Assembly (NCBI GenBank): GCA_028571685.1
Contig: CM053148.1
Location: 92,464,001 to 92,528,000, forward strand
Direction of reading: 5' to 3'
Length of the DNA stretch: 64,000 bases
Source of the DNA: Heterohyrax brucei
Taxonomy: Eukaryota > Chordata > Mammalia > Hyracoidea > Procaviidae
Shown here: positions 10,598 through 23,264 of the stretch, one piece after another
How positions within the stretch are numbered: the first letter of the stretch is position 1
Layout of the letters: every line of letters starts with the position of its first letter
The notes under the pieces: generated by a model
Databases searched by the model: none
Told to the model about the DNA's origin: nothing
Seen by the model: only the letters and a program-made list of their open reading frames with translations
Made by a program: the position numbers and the translations under genes

Positions 10598-12093
10598 TAT
10601 CAGGCGGAGCACTTTTACATCTCTTCTCATAGGAGTTTTCCACTTGAAGTGTCTCTAATCTGAACTCTAAAGAGTGCTGCTTGTCAGTCTGAAACGCATT
10701 AGGCTGACCACAGCAGCTCTGCTAACTGGTTTTCCCACTTAAAAGGAACAGTCTGCTTTTCTCTGTAGTATTTGATTTTGGATTATCTGTAAAATTCTAT
10801 TTGCAAAACTATGAAAGACATAGAAATGTTATTGAATATCACTTCTTGAAAACGTTTTGTGTGATTTCCATTGCAGACTTAAAAATGCAAATGTGTAATC
10901 ATACTTGTTGCTTGCAGAATTATGAGCCTCCTGAAAAAAACCTTTAATAGTATATTATGAATCTAGCATGAGCATTTTATATGGCATATTTTAAATGAAT
11001 TAAATTAAGTAGTTTATGTGTGAATTATAGAATGCTGGATTTAAGTATTAGTCTAAAATTCTTTTTGTTAACTACTCTAAGTTCTTTTTCACTTTTACTC
11101 ATAGCATTCACACGTCATACTATTTTGGCTGCAGGTTCTCCCAGTTAGTGATTGTAGTTTCTATTTTCTACTTTTCATAATTTGACTACATTGCTATAGC
11201 TTTGTTTTGCAAAAGCTTAACCCTCTACAGTAACATTTATGAAGATATAACCATCGTCATTAATTTGCCACACCATAAATATCTAGTAAAGTAAGATGGC
11301 ATTACATACTTAGAGGAAAGCCACCAACTGTTCAATTTCCTGGCCAATCAATAAAAAATGATCCTGAACAAGAGTGGGATGACCTCTGAAAATTTTATTC
11401 TTTCAGTAATTATGCTGATGTTAATAAAATCAGACAGTCTCTACTTAATTTGACTTTACGAGGATTCTAGAATTGAATATTACATTAAAAATTTACAATG
11501 GGATTTAAATAAAACATTGCAAAATTTGGGAATGGAATTTCTTTTCAATCTAACCTCTTAAAGTTCTAACTCTCTTTGCTCTTTAAAGAAAAGCAATGAT
11601 AAACTTTAAAACACAATGAAAAAAGAGAGAGAAGGTGATAAAAGGCATGGAATCATTTATAAATATATTTTTAAAAACTAACCTGTAAAATCTATTTTAG
11701 AGATCTAAATACAATTACATTATTTTGGTACTGTGATGAAGGAATTAATTTTATTTACTTACATACAGTATTATTGCATATAAACATCTTTTAGGAAAAA
11801 GCTCTCTGTTCACATCAGAATCAAAATAATTTATAGGTTCTTTTTATATTGCATCAATAGAAAGCTTTATAATTAAAACATATCTTTGTATTTTCTTAAA
11901 ATAACTTAGTAACCATATAGTCGTATCCTAAGCTCCTAAACCCTTTATTTTAATCAAATATTTCTTCTTGAACATCTCCATATATCAAACATATCTGAAG
12001 ATCTGATCCCAACACCACACATTTAACGTGAGAGGAAATTTGAAATGTCAATGTATAGGTACGTTCTACAACAGACCTGGACATTACTTCTCT
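10598..12093. other. No recognisable feature
   Basis: About 1.5 kb of AT-rich, apparently unique sequence. No open frame longer than about 60 codons and no repeat family recognised. Confidence 0.5.
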
Positions 12094-12104
12094 TCTTCAA
12101 TACA

Positions 12105-12268
12105 AAAACCAACCCTGCTGCTGTCAGGTTGGTTCTGACTCATAGTGGCCCTTCAGAGCAGTGTAGAACTGGCTCCACAGAGTTTCCAAGGAGCAGCTGG
12201 TGGATTTGAACTGCTGACCTTTTGGTTAGCAGCCAGAGCACTTAACCAGTGCACCACCAGAGTTTCTC
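12105..12268 (-). repeat. AfroSINE
   Basis: Complete minus-strand copy with TSD TCTTCAATACA (12094-12104) and TCTTCAGTACA (12269-12279), one mismatch. Confidence 0.92.
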
Positions 12269-12559
12269 TCTTCAGTACAGTGATCTTTTATTTCCTGTAT
12301 GAGTGTCAGTGATGACATCCAAGTACACAGTTTACCTTCCTATTTAGGGCAGAGTTTCATCTACTGTTCTACAAAAATATTGTGGCATAGCTAACTTACA
12401 TATTTTTATGATATTGACCAAGATAAGAATCCTGAAAAACATTCATCAGATTTCAATTTCTCCTCTGGTCAAAATTTATAAAAATAAATCTTTGGAAAGG
12501 GGAAGGCTCAATCTTTGTTGTACCATATTACAATAAAAGTAAATCCAAACAAACTAATG

Positions 12560-12742
12560 AACCAACAAACCCGTAGCCATCAAGTCAATTCCAACTCATT
12601 GTGACACAATGGCCAAACCAGTGACTGTACATGACAGAGTAGAACTGCTCCACAGGGTTTCCAAGGAGCAGCCGATGGATTTGAACTGTCAGGCTTCTGG
12701 TGGGCAGTTGAGCTTTTAATCACTACATCATCAGGGTTTCCA
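12560..12742 (-). repeat. AfroSINE with internal insertion
   Basis: Minus-strand copy that carries about 25 extra bases (around 12606-12632) between the GACTCATTGTGAC-type 3' region and GACAGAGTAGAACTGC. Confidence 0.85.
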
Positions 12743-13805
12743 CAAGTGAAAAATTTTCATCCAATCTGTTTTTAAGTGAATTGTGGCTTGAAGTAGAATT
12801 GGACAAGAATCCTTTGAAATAGCTACCCGTGAGCTGACATAGGACAATCCCTCCGCACAGTTTTTTGGCAGGTATTGTGTAGCTAAATAACTATATTTCC
12901 ACCCTGTTAAGGATTTTTTTTTTAATTTTTTCGTTGTCATGGGAGACTGAGATGCATAGGCTTAATTTTAGGTGAACGATACAGTACTCAGAGAAGCAAA
13001 TTGGGAAATAGAGTGTATATTGAGAAATGATTGCTCAGAAAGATAGAGTTTAATATTAATATGAATGAAGTAAGGATGGCACTTGGCTGGCTTGGCTAAG
13101 GAAGTAACAGGATTATTTCAAGCTGAATGAATAATGTAGATTGAAGAGCAAAGTGCTTTAATCATCATATCTTATTCAATAAAAAATTAAAGCTGATTTG
13201 TCAAATTTAGTATAAAATGTAGATATGTTAGAAAATACAATAATAACTGAATTAAGGTCATTTTAAGAGACAGTTCCCTCTTGGAATTGACAAACTCATG
13301 TTAAATTATGTACCAACATATAATATATGATGATGGAGTAAGTAAGCAACATAATCTTATATTTTTAATATTTTTTCTTTTTGAAAAAAATATTAATTGG
13401 CTATGTAAGAATAGATCAGTGGAACTCCAAATGGGAAAATCATTCTGATGTTGCTTTTTTCTCTTGAGTTGGTAACTTAGTGTTTTGTTTGGCTGTTGCT
13501 GTTTTCTCTTTTTTCCTCCTCTTCTTTTACTTACATGTTGCATAATATGTGAGCCTAGTTTGGCATTTTGAATTCACTCTTTCATTTGACTTATTTTTAA
13601 TGTTACTCTATAGTTTCTCAAAGTTCTTCATACCTTTAGTATTGCACACATATCAGAACTATGAAATCCAGAGATCAATATATGACTTTCTGGGCTATGA
13701 CTCCTTCCAAGTTTCAACAGGTGCTTTTAAAATTATAGTCCCAGGGGGGAAAAAAAAAGTGAAGGCCAAGCAAATTAACTAATACAGGATTTTTTTAAAA
13801 AAACC
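12743..13805. other. Mostly no recognisable feature
   Basis: AT-rich. It holds a 21-bp candidate micro-insertion of the SINE tail at 13076-13096 (listed separately). The lysine-rich minus-strand frame at 13301-13543 has no family resemblance and is probably chance. Confidence 0.5.
13076..13096 (+). repeat. 21-bp SINE-tail micro-insertion (candidate)
   Basis: ATGGCACTTGGCTGGCTTGGC is flanked by TAAGG on both sides (13071-13075, 13097-13101). The repeat is short, so this could be coincidence. Confidence 0.5.
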
Positions 13806-13808
13806 GTC

Positions 13809-16800
13809 TCAGCATTAAATATCTATGCACCTAATATCAGAGCACCTAAGTACATCAAAGAAACACTGACTGCACTCAAAAAAGAGTTAGATTACTCCAC
13901 AGTAATAGTGGGAGACTTTAACACTCCACTCTCAATACTGGACAGATCATCTAGAAAAAAGCTCAGTAAAGATACAGAAGACCTTATTGCCACAATTAAG
14001 CAATTAAACCTCATCAATATATACAGAACTTTCTATCCATCAGTGGACAACTACACTTTCTTCTCCAGTGCACGTGGAATATTCTCCACAGTTGACCATG
14101 TGTTAGGACATAATGCAATTTTTAACAAGATCCATACCATTGACTTACCGCAAAGCACCTTCTCAGATCATAAAGCCATAAAAGTTGAAATCAATAGCAG
14201 AAAAAACATAGATAGAAAGTGAAACTCTTGGAAACTAAACAACATCTTGCTCAAAAAAACCATGGAAATCCAGGCTAAAATAAAGAAATTCATGGATTCC
14301 AATGAGAATGAAAACACTTCCTACCAGAACCTATGGGATACAGCCAAAGCAGTGCTCAGAGATGTGTTTATCGCCATAAATGCACACATCTGGAATGAAG
14401 GAAGAAACCAAATCAAGGAACTAGCCCTACAGCTTGAACAACTAGAGAGAGAACAACAGAGGAACCCCTCAGGCACCAGAAGAAAACAGATCATAAAGAT
14501 CAGCGCAGAGCTAAATGAATTAGAGAATAGAAAAACAATTGAAAAGACCAAAAGCTGGTTTTTGAAAAGATCAACAAAATTGACAAACCCCTGGCTAAAC
14601 TTACTAAAGAAAAACAGGAAAGGAAACAACCTAAATTAGAAATGAGAGGGGAGTGGTCACAACAGATCCAACAGAAATAAAAAATATCATAACAGAATAC
14701 TATGAAAGACTGTAGTTTAACAAATTTTAAAACCTAGAGGAAATGGACAAATTCTTTGATTCATATCACCTACCAAAATTATCACAACATGAAGCAGAAC
14801 AACTTAATAAACCCATCACAAAGCAAGAGACTGAAAAAGTCATCAAAACACTGCCAACCAAAAAAAACCCCGGCCCAGACGGCTTCACTGCAGAATTCTA
14901 CCAAGCTTTTAGAGAGGAGTTAGCTCCAGTATTACTGAGATTATTTCACAGTATAGAAAGGGATAAAGTACTCCCAAACTCATTCTATGAAGCCAGCATA
15001 ACCCTGATACCAAAGCCAGTGAAAGACACAACCAAAAAGGAGAACTACAGACCAATATCACTCATGAATCTAAATGCAAAAATCTTCAACAAAATTCTTG
15101 CCAAGAGAATACAATAGCATATCAAAAAAATAATCCATCATGACCAAGTTGGATTCATACCAGGGATGCAAGACTGTTTCAACATCAGAAAAACAATTAA
15201 TTTGATCAACCACATAAATATCACAAAAGACAAGAATCACCTGATTTTGTCCATTGATGCGGAAAAGGCTTTTGATAAAGTCCAACACCCACTCTTAGCA
15301 AAATAGAAATAGACAGAAAATTCCTCAGTGCAATAAGGGCCATTTATACAAAGCCAACTGCCTACATCATCCTGAATGGAGAGATACTGAAAGTCTTTCC
15401 CCTGAGAACAGAAACTAAACAAGGATGCCCATTCTCAACTCTCCTAGTCAACATTGAACTAGAAGTTCTAGCCAGAGCAATTAGACAAGAACAAGAAATA
15501 AAGGGCATCTGCATTGGCAAAGAAGTCAAAATCTCCCTGTTTGCTGATGATATGATTGTATATGCAGAGAATCCCAAAGAATCTATAAGTAAACTACTCG
15601 AACTGATAGGATTCCTTTATAACAACAAAGAGACTGTTAATGAAGACATCATCAAATCAATACCATTTACTATAGCCCCTAAAAAGATAAAGCACCTAGG
15701 AATTAATCTAACCAAATAACAGACCTTTACAAAGAGAACTACAAGCCCTTACTACAAGAAACTAAGAGAGACTTAGATAAATGGAAAAACCTACCCTGCT
15801 CATGTATAGGAAGCCTTAACATTGTGGAAATGTCTATTATACCCAAAGCAATCTACTTATATAATGCAATTCCAACACAAGTTCCAGCATCATTTTTTAA
15901 GGAGATGGAGATACAAATCACCAATTTTCTTTGGAAAGGGAATAAGCCCCGGATAAGTAAGATACTACTAAAGAAGAAGAACACACTGGGAGGCCTCTCA
16001 TTACCCAACCTCAGAACATACTACACTGCCACAGTGGTCAAAACAGCCTGGTACTGGTACAAGAGCAGACAGATCGATCAGTGGAACAGAATCGAGACCC
16101 CAGAGATGATACCATCTGCCTATGAACAGTTGATATTCAACAAAGGCCCTAAGACATTAAACTAGGGAAAAAACAGTATCTTCAACAATTGGTGCTGGCA
16201 AAATTGGATATTCATCTGCAATAAATTGAAACAAGATTCTTATCTTACAGTGTATACAAAAACCATGAGTTGGATTCGACTCGACAGCACTTGGCTTGGC
16301 TATACAAAAACCAACTCAAACTGGATGAAAGACCTAAATATCAAATCTAAAACAATAAAGCTCGTCCAAGAAAAGGTAGGAACAACAATGGAAGTTTTAA
16401 TAAACACAACACAGACAGACTTCAAAATCTGTCAAACAAACCACAATCAACAGAAGAGAAAATAGATAAATGGGAACTATTAAGAATCAAACACATTTGC
16501 TCATCCATTAAAAGGCCACCTACAGAATGGGCAAAAATATTTGGCAACTATATGTCAGACCAAGGCCTGATCTCCGTAATCTATAAGGTACTACAAAATA
16601 CCAATAAGAAGAAGATTAATCATTCAATTAAGCGATGGGCAAAGGAGATGGACAGACATTTCTCTAAAGAGGAGATCCAGGCAGCCAAAAAACACATGCG
16701 TACATGTTCGTGATCTTTAGTTATTAAAGAAATTCAAATCAAAACTACAATGAGATACCATCTCATCCCAACAAGGCTGGCCATGATCCAGAAAACACAA

Positions 16801-17137
16801 AACAACAAATGCTGGAGAGGCTGTGGAGAAAGTGGAACTCTCCTACATTGTCAGCAGGGTTGCAAAATGGTCCAGCCTCTTTGAAAAGCAATCTGGCGTT
16901 TCCTTAAAAAAATGGATATAGATATAACATTTCACCCAGTAATTCCACTACTCGGAATATATCCTACAGAATCAAGGCCATTCACACCAATGGACACATG
17001 CACAAGAATGTTTATGGCAGCACAGTCCACAATAACAAGAAGATGGAATCAACCCAGATGCCCAACAACAGAGGAATGGATAGGTAAAACTACAGTATGT
17101 ATACTCAACGGAGCACTATGCAATGATGAAGAATAAT
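13809..17137 (+). pseudogene. L1 ORF2 (endonuclease/reverse transcriptase), decayed and 5'-truncated
   Basis: ORF2 would nick the target and copy the L1 RNA. The readable pieces, in order, are the endonuclease C-terminal half (VGDFNTPLSILDRSSRKK near 13908), linker (14247-14639), RT fingers ([18 protein letters not shown] at about 14860; [18 protein letters not shown] at about 15045), RT catalytic FADD at 15540-15551, thumb and C-terminal pieces (15824-16165, 16226-16465), and the cysteine motif [18 protein letters not shown] at 16810-16863, which keeps the Cx3Cx7Hx4C spacing. It is broken by TGA in place of a tryptophan codon at about 14220, a TAG after the RIQ codons at 15115-15117, a deletion near 15300, and further frameshifts. 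It cannot make a full protein. Confidence 0.95.
16265..16300 (+). repeat. 36-bp SINE-tip micro-insertion inside L1 ORF2
   Basis: The 36 bp run from ATGAGTTGGATTCGACTCGA to ACAGCACTTGGCTTGGC in outline. They are flanked by a perfect 12-bp repeat TATACAAAAACC at 16253-16264 and 16301-16312. The normal L1 coding sequence resumes across it, which proves a late insertion. Confidence 0.92.
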
Positions 17138-18211
17138 GATGATTCCAGGAAACATCTCATAACCTGGTTTCATTATGTTGAGGGAAAGTAGTCAGTGACA
17201 AAAGGACAAATATTGTATGAGACCCCTAAGATAAAATCTCTAAAACAGACTTATGTATAGAAGCTGCTAGGGAGGGGAGGGAGGGAGGGTGAGAGGAGGG
17301 GGGTTTAGATTAGATAGTTTGTAGAAATTTGGTTGGATGAAATTGGTGATAGCACACATTAGAAACAAAAACAATATTAATTGGACTTCAGCATAACTTG
17401 AACACTCCTTCCATCTTAACCCAATATTGCAAGGCCAGAGTAGCTGGGGCAGGGGGCAGGGACCATGCTCTTAGATGAAATCAAGGCCACTTGGTACAAT
17501 TAGCATTTTGCTAAGAAGGCTCTCTGCACCCCACATTGGTGAGTGGCGTCTGGGGTCTTAAAAGCTGCCAAGCTGCCATCCAATGGCACAACAAATGGTC
17601 CCAACTTAGCAGGAACAGATGATCACCGAGGACCAAAATGACATGGGGTAAAGGCAACTTAGAAGATAGAAAGACCCACATGAGTGGATGCCTACATAGA
17701 CTTGGGACTGGAAGAAGCGGATAGTGCATGACTACCACCAGTGATAGCCATGATGGAGTTCACTAAGTTGAGTCTCACTGGCAATACAAGAATAAAAAGG
17801 AGTGCATCCTGAGATTTTCACTAAAAGACCACAGTTGATGGTCCAGAGGCTTCGGGGTTCCCCTGGGAGCATGGCCCCTGGCCCTGATGCTGCCCTTGCC
17901 TGTAAATCATAACAAAGGTCCACTCTTTGGACATGAATGGATTGGACTTGGCAGTGCAGAGTGACCATATTTTGGATGTACTTTGCGGTTTTATGCATCT
18001 ATAGGGTATCATCCTGCTGACCTCTGGCTGGAGGAAGGGGAGTGGGTGGAGAGGAGGGGAAAGGAGACTGTTGGGAGGATGAGACATGTATGGAGCAGAG
18101 AGGAATAGTGTGCTGACACCGGACAGGGAGAGCAGTGGAAGCTGCATATAGGTGGGCATGTAAATTTATACGGGAATGTACATTTTCACTCAGTCATAAT
18201 AAAAAGAAAAA
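17138..18211 (+). other. L1 3'UTR with G-rich tract
   Basis: About 1.07 kb downstream of the ORF2 stop. It includes a purine-rich run at 17270-17303 with repeated GGG/GGGG blocks that could form a G-quadruplex, a feature known from mammalian L1 3'UTRs. It ends with an AATAAAAAGAAAAAAAT tail. Confidence 0.85.
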
Positions 18212-19159
18212 AATACTTAGCAACCTGCCTGCCAGATGATGTTATCCTGAAATAGGTCTTAGCAGCACAGTGACTCCGTCTGCTCTCTGCATGCTCCAGC
18301 CAACTGTATTAATCCAGAGCCATGTTCGCTTACAAAGCATTGATTTCCACCCTAGTAGGCAGAATCAATGGATCAGCTGTTACAGATTTTACTACCTGTA
18401 CCCTTGGCCGGAGACTTTGATTTGTGTTTACAATCCTTAAGAGCTTTCAGGCCCTTCAGATCCGCTTGTACCTACAAAATATATGACAGTGCAGCCCTTT
18501 AAAGCTATACCTTCCACCATCAACAGTACAACCTAATTATCCAGATCCTTTAATTTGGAATCGAAATTAAAAAAAAAAAAAGTACTTTTATTGTTGTCGA
18601 TTTGAAAAATTGATCTAGTTGTTTCTATCCAAGGGAATTATCATTTATTTTTTAATGTTGTTTGTGAGGACTCTAAAAGAACATGCTTATTTTTACACTT
18701 ATCTGAATGTGAGAAAACACATTCAACACATGTTATTATTTTTCACCAGACATTTTGTAAAAGATTATGAATATTGAAAACACAGTGGATATATAGTTTT
18801 AGCAAGAATTGGGGACACTCTCTTTTTAGAGAGACATAAAATATGCAGGTAGGTAGAAAACGTTTGCTCTTGAAGTAAAAATAATAGTCTAGGACCTCCT
18901 CCCCACTACCAGAGAAATATTCATAAAATACCAAATGAATATTAACGAATATCCATTCTAGTAGAGTATAACTAGTAAAATATTGAAAATACCTCAAATA
19001 TTTATTTAGGGGGATATGCTAAATAAAATATGGTATATGAATGGAATTCAAATATTAAATTATTTAAACAAAAATACTAGAGCACACAAAAAGCAAGGAG
19101 AGGTGTTTAAGCACAGATAGGAAAACAAAGCCCCTTAGATGTGAAATGAAAAGAGATGA
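18212..19159. other. No recognisable feature
   Basis: Apparently unique sequence, somewhat less AT-rich at 18230-18500. A poly-A run lies at about 18569-18581. Nothing recognised. Confidence 0.5.
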
Positions 19160-19170
19160 CATACAATAAA

Positions 19171-19334
19171 CCAAACCAAACTCAATGCCATTGAGTTCAT
19201 TCTGACTCATAGTAACCCTATAGGACAGAGTAAAGCTGTCCCACCTGTTCCCGAAGAACAGGTACTGGATTTGAACTGCTGACCTTTTGGTTAATAACCA
19301 TAGCTCTTAGTCACTGTGCCACTAGGTCTCCTTG
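19171..19334 (-). repeat. AfroSINE
   Basis: Minus-strand copy with a perfect 11-bp TSD CATACAATAAA at 19160-19170 and 19335-19345. Confidence 0.93.
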
Positions 19335-19426
19335 CATACAATAAAATGTATTAAATAGTTTCATCTTAATATTTATTGTATCAAACTTTTTGGTGGGTTA
19401 TACTTGATGAATTTACCATCTCTAAA

Positions 19427-19600
19427 GGAAACCCTGGTGGCATAGTGGTTAAGTGCTGTGGCTGCTAACCAAAAAGCTGGCAGGTCAGATCTACCAGGTG
19501 CTTCCCAGGAACTCTATTGGGGCAGTTCTATTGTGCCCTATAGGACTGCTATGAATCAGAATGGACTCAGCAACACTGGGTTTGCTTTTTTTGTTTTAAA
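19427..19600 (+). repeat. AfroSINE
   Basis: Near-complete plus-strand copy. The head GGAAACCCTGGTGGCATAGT holds a tRNA A-box-like TGGCATAGTGG (pol III promoter). The B-box region is mutated (CAGGTCAGATC). Ends in TTTGCTTTTTTTG. Confidence 0.92.
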
Positions 19601-20165
19601 GGATCAAAGTGGTGGTCAGGGTAAGATCAGCTGGATTTTATTTAAAGTTCCTTTTTTTTTTAAAGAGTTTTTGTATCATTTGCTATTTATATGGTGACCA
19701 TATTTTACAGTTATTATCAGATAAATCAAGATTTACTTTCAAATTAAGAGAAACTTTCTTAATCATGATTTCTTAAATTGATATGCATTTACCTATTATA
19801 AACATGTGGATGACTACAATCTTTTAATATGTTATTTTATTTCCTGCTAAGAGAACTGAGGCTAGATTTTCACTAAAGTGCTAACAGCAGGTTCTTTTGT
19901 TCTTTTGAAGAAAAATGTTATTTTGTTTTGCTTTCCTTTCATGCATTAAATCTGTTAACTGATCACATATTTCTCTTTGCCAGACATAATGGAGTAAATA
20001 TTGTTTCCCAACTCTAGCAGGTACGGTCCGTTTCTTGACATGAATTATTTGTACTAGACACAAACTCCGCTCCGTTTTAGTTTCTGTCCTTGTTCCTTTT
20101 TCTCCTCAGCTCTCACTGTGTGTCAGTGATGTATTTTAAATAAACATTTTTCTTTTTTCCAATTT
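19601..20165. other. No recognisable feature
   Basis: AT-rich. Ends in a pyrimidine-rich tract with AG at about 20151-20168 that resembles a splice acceptor but has no supporting exon. Confidence 0.5.
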
Positions 20166-20169
20166 TAGA

Positions 20170-20290
20170 ATGCATTTGAGATTTACAAGACAATGGCAAA
20201 GACACTCTATAACATCCACATAGACCTTAGACCCAGTTTCTCTATTAACATGTTATAGACCGTACTGTGCATTTGGCACAACCAGAGAAA
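20170..20290 (-). mobile_element. Old L1 3'UTR remnant
   Basis: CCCAGTTTCTCTATTAACAT followed by TACTGTGCATTTGGCACAAC is characteristic of old mammalian L1 3'UTRs. Short and diverged. Confidence 0.5.
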
Positions 20291-20406
20291 CGTTGTTGAG
20301 GATGTTCCAACTCCTGGATATCTTAGGTGTTGCAGAGTAGAAACTTGTTTCCAGGACTTTCAAGGATATGAATTTTGTGAAACAAATCATCCAGTTTTTC
20401 ACCTCT

Positions 20407-20480
20407 AGACCAAAACCACACCCCCTGCCATCCAGTCAATTCAGTCTTACAGAGAGTTTCCTAGGATGATCTTGAGAGTT
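20407..20480 (-). repeat. AfroSINE fragment
   Basis: ACCAAAACCACACCCCCTGC, a GTCAATTCAGTCTTACA block and AGAGTTTCCTAGGA retain SINE order with deletions. Tentative. Confidence 0.5.
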
Positions 20481-20639
20481 TTGAGGAATACCAATCAGAT
20501 GTTTCATAGACTATCTCTTAGTTGAGGATTTTCTGAGGTTTTATCTCATGATTAGAACTGGATTATGTGTTCTTGATAAGATGGCCACAGACAATAGCAT
20601 ATTTTCATCATATCCTTATTAAGGGTACATACTATCTTA

Positions 20640-21510
20640 ATCTGAGAAGCTAGACAAAATGAAGAAGAATGAGGCATTAGGACTCCAGGAAGATTCATAA
20701 AAAAATGTGATATACAGATGATACAACCTTGCTCCCTGAAAGTGAAGAGGACTTGAAGCACTTTATGATCAAGCTTAAAGGTTGCAGCCTTCAGTAGGAA
20801 TTATAACTCAACACAGAAAATACAAATCCTTACAACTGGGCTAGAAAGCAATACCACAATAAACAGAGAAACAAGTGAAGTCTCCAAAGATTTCATTTTA
20901 TTTGGATCCAGGACCAACACCCACGGAAGCAACAAGGAAGAAATCAAATGATGCACTGAGTTGGGACAATCAGCTGCAAAGGACTTCTTTACAGTGTACA
21001 GAAGCAGATGTCACTTTGAGACCTATGGTGTGCCTGACCGAGTCATAGTATATTCAGTTGTCTCACATGCGTACAAAAGCAGGAGAGTGAGTAAGACCAA
21101 GGAGGAGCTGATGCCTTTGAATTATGGTATTGGCAAATACTGAATGTTCCATGAACTGCCAGAAGATTGAAGAAAAGGATCTTGGAAGAAGTATATCTGG
21201 TATGCTCCTGGGAAGCAAGAATGATGAGACTTTATCTCATGTACCCTGGATGTGTTATTAGGAAGGATTTTATCAGGAAAGACAAGTTCCTGGTGAAGGA
21301 CATCCTGCTTGGTAAAAGTAGAGGATCCACAAAAGGAAGACGACTCTCAGAGGGACGGAGTGACACAGTTGTTGCAAGAACAAGTTCAAGCAAAACAGCC
21401 ATTGTAAACATAGTAGAGGGCTGGGCAGTGTTGTATCATATTGTACGTAGGTCACTACGAGTGCCAAGCGACTTGACAACACCCAGCAATACAACGACAC
21501 TATTATATTA
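20640..21510 (+). mobile_element. RTE (BovB-like) LINE, 3' part
   Basis: Covers the end of the RT and the C-terminal region up to a degraded tail (CAACACCCAGCAATACAACG at about 21476). The open frames 20961-21143 and 21167-21535 are parts of the decayed ORF, in which LEEVYLVCSWEARMMRLYLM matches the conserved C-terminal block also present at 23590-23650. Many stops and frameshifts. Confidence 0.85.
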
Positions 21511-22249
21511 TCAGTGTGTGACTTGTCATTGCTGAGGTTAATGTAGAATCGCTGACAAGGTAGTGTTCACCAGGTTCCACTACTGTAAAGTTGCTCTTCT
21601 ATTTTTTCTATATTATACTCTTTGTTAGATATTCATTGTGGGAAATCAGCACGTAAGGAGTGGGAAGTGAGGCTTCTTTCCGGAGGAAGTATCTACAAAA
21701 TTTAGTTTCAATTCATAGTCCTTCCTTTTCCAGCCTTTATATGTTAATTTAATTGTTCATATATAAAAGTATACATACAAGGATATTTATATTGAAGGTT
21801 ATAATCCAGTACTACTTAATATTATCAGTCAAATAGTTTAAGCTTTGCCCCACACGAGCTTTTCTGATTGGCTTCTGTATATCTTTGACTATCCCCATCC
21901 TTGTTAATCTATTTATTCACTTATCTATTTATCTATCATCTAGCTAGCTAGCTATTTTATTTGCATGTTGTTACTTCTGAGTGAAACAAAATGATCCAAG
22001 CTGATTTTATATTCTATTCAAACTCAGTTCAAGAACCAGCCATTTATCTAAGAACCCCGGTTCATTTTGCTGGAGAGTGGTATTAGAAACCAAGTTTGTG
22101 GTGCTAAGTATGCTGGTTACTGGTGGGGTGCCATTGCTTCTAGGCTTTCTCAGCTACAGCAAGAAAATATTTCGTTGTCTATTAACCCTTATATACATAC
22201 ATTCCTATAAATAGTCTCTCTGTAACCCTCTGAATATATGTTAAGTTTA
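21511..22249. other. No recognisable feature apart from a TATC-rich stretch
   Basis: A degenerate TATC/TAGC microsatellite occurs at about 21903-21956. The rest is not recognised. Confidence 0.5.
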
Positions 22250-22815
22250 AAAGACATGATCTCTGCTATCAGAAATATAACCAGCTAGTGGAAGGAATAC
22301 CAGAACAGGAAATGTATGTAAAGCGTGATAAGTGCTACAGTACAGACATTCTGAAAGGGGCTTGGTACCTTGGTCTCTCTAAACAGAAGCACTTCAATGC
22401 AGACTTGCGGGTGCGTGCGTGTGTGTGTGTGTGTGTGTGTATGTGTGTTAGACAGGGAAGACCTTGTCAGTAAAAGCTTCTTAGCTGGTGCGTGAGTTTG
22501 TTATTGAGGAAAGAAAATAGAGAGCTAGCAAACTAAAAACAAGTGAAAGTACTTTCCAGCCTGACAAAACAAGGGCAAAGCACCAGGGTGTATCAAAGCA
22601 TGCTCTTGTGAAACGGTGACTTCAGCGTTGCTACAGCAAATCTCGTGCTGCAGACGTCTGGGCAAAAAGGAAAGCAGGAGCTGGATCCAGGAAGCCTGAG
22701 GTAGGCTGGGTATGGTTTTCAAACCCTGGGAAGCTATCGAAGGGTTGAAAGCCAAGCGATACGTTCACTTTGTATCTCCGAAAGGTCATTCTGGCAGCAA
22801 TGTGGGAAAAGTTTT
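22250..22815 (+). repeat. Possible L2-type LINE fragment
   Basis: The order of AAGCACCAGGGTGTATCAAAG, GGGAAGCTATCGAAGGGTTG and AAAGGTCATTCTGGCAGCAA resembles an ancient mammalian LINE 3' region. It is interrupted by the microsatellite at 22411-22449. Family assignment is uncertain. Confidence 0.4.
22411..22449. repeat. (GT)n microsatellite
   Basis: GTGCGTGCGT followed by about 11 GT units and ATGTGTGTT. Confidence 0.95.
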
Positions 22816-23264
22816 GGTGTATTTCTGTTTGAAGGCTGAAAGTGAGGAGACAACCTCTTCTTTCTTTATTTATTTTTTTAAATAAGGCAAGAAATGTTAA
22901 GAGTCTCAGCTCTGCCAGCTTTTCTGTCAGTGAAGCGAAAGGAACAGCTGTGGAAACATTAAGGGGACAGACTCGATTAACTTCTGGCTGATTAAATACT
23001 GAAAGTAGGATGAAAGAAAGTGTTGTTGCAACTACTTTTTCCACCCCAAAATTCTGTGGAATCATCCCAAAAAGAAGAATTTATCCTCTTACCTTCAGAA
23101 GTCTAAATAAACTTTTCTATTAATCTTGTCTCTGAGTTGTAAGTAACTTGACTGCAACATTTTTCTTATTTGTTTTGTTTTTTATTAATTTCTCTAGATA
23201 CTGATCATCCTTTCTCTGAAGAGTATTTTCAACCTCATCTTCTTCATTGATACCTTCTGCTGGG
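22816..23264. other. No recognisable feature
   Basis: The minus-strand open frame of 144 codons at 22631-23065 overlaps the repeat upstream and has no recognised domain. Treated as chance. Confidence 0.45.

Larger units (their letters stand above)
13809..18211 (+). mobile_element. L1 LINE, 5'-truncated
   Basis: An L1 of about 4.4 kb that begins inside the ORF2 endonuclease and runs to an A-rich tail at about 18198-18211. The 5'UTR, ORF1 and the ORF2 start are missing. A 36-bp SINE-tip insertion interrupts it at 16265-16300. No clear TSD found. The 3'UTR matches that of the minus-strand L1 at 26060-33590, so both belong to the same or closely related families. Confidence 0.95.

Noticed and set aside
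14321-14629. 102-codon minus-strand open frame
   Set aside because: Antisense of the L1 ORF2 linker region; a shadow frame.
19427-19500. Possible functional tRNA gene (A and B box-like words)
   Set aside because: The words belong to the tRNA-derived head of the SINE, present in tens of copies; no intact cloverleaf was seen.
20151-20168. Pyrimidine tract plus AG resembling a splice acceptor
   Set aside because: The following sequence is an old L1 3'UTR remnant with no open frame, and no donor or partner exon was seen.
22631-23065. 144-codon minus-strand open frame as a gene
   Set aside because: It overlaps an old repeat and a low-complexity stretch, shows no domain, signal or neighbour, and the sequence elsewhere in the window gives chance frames of similar size.
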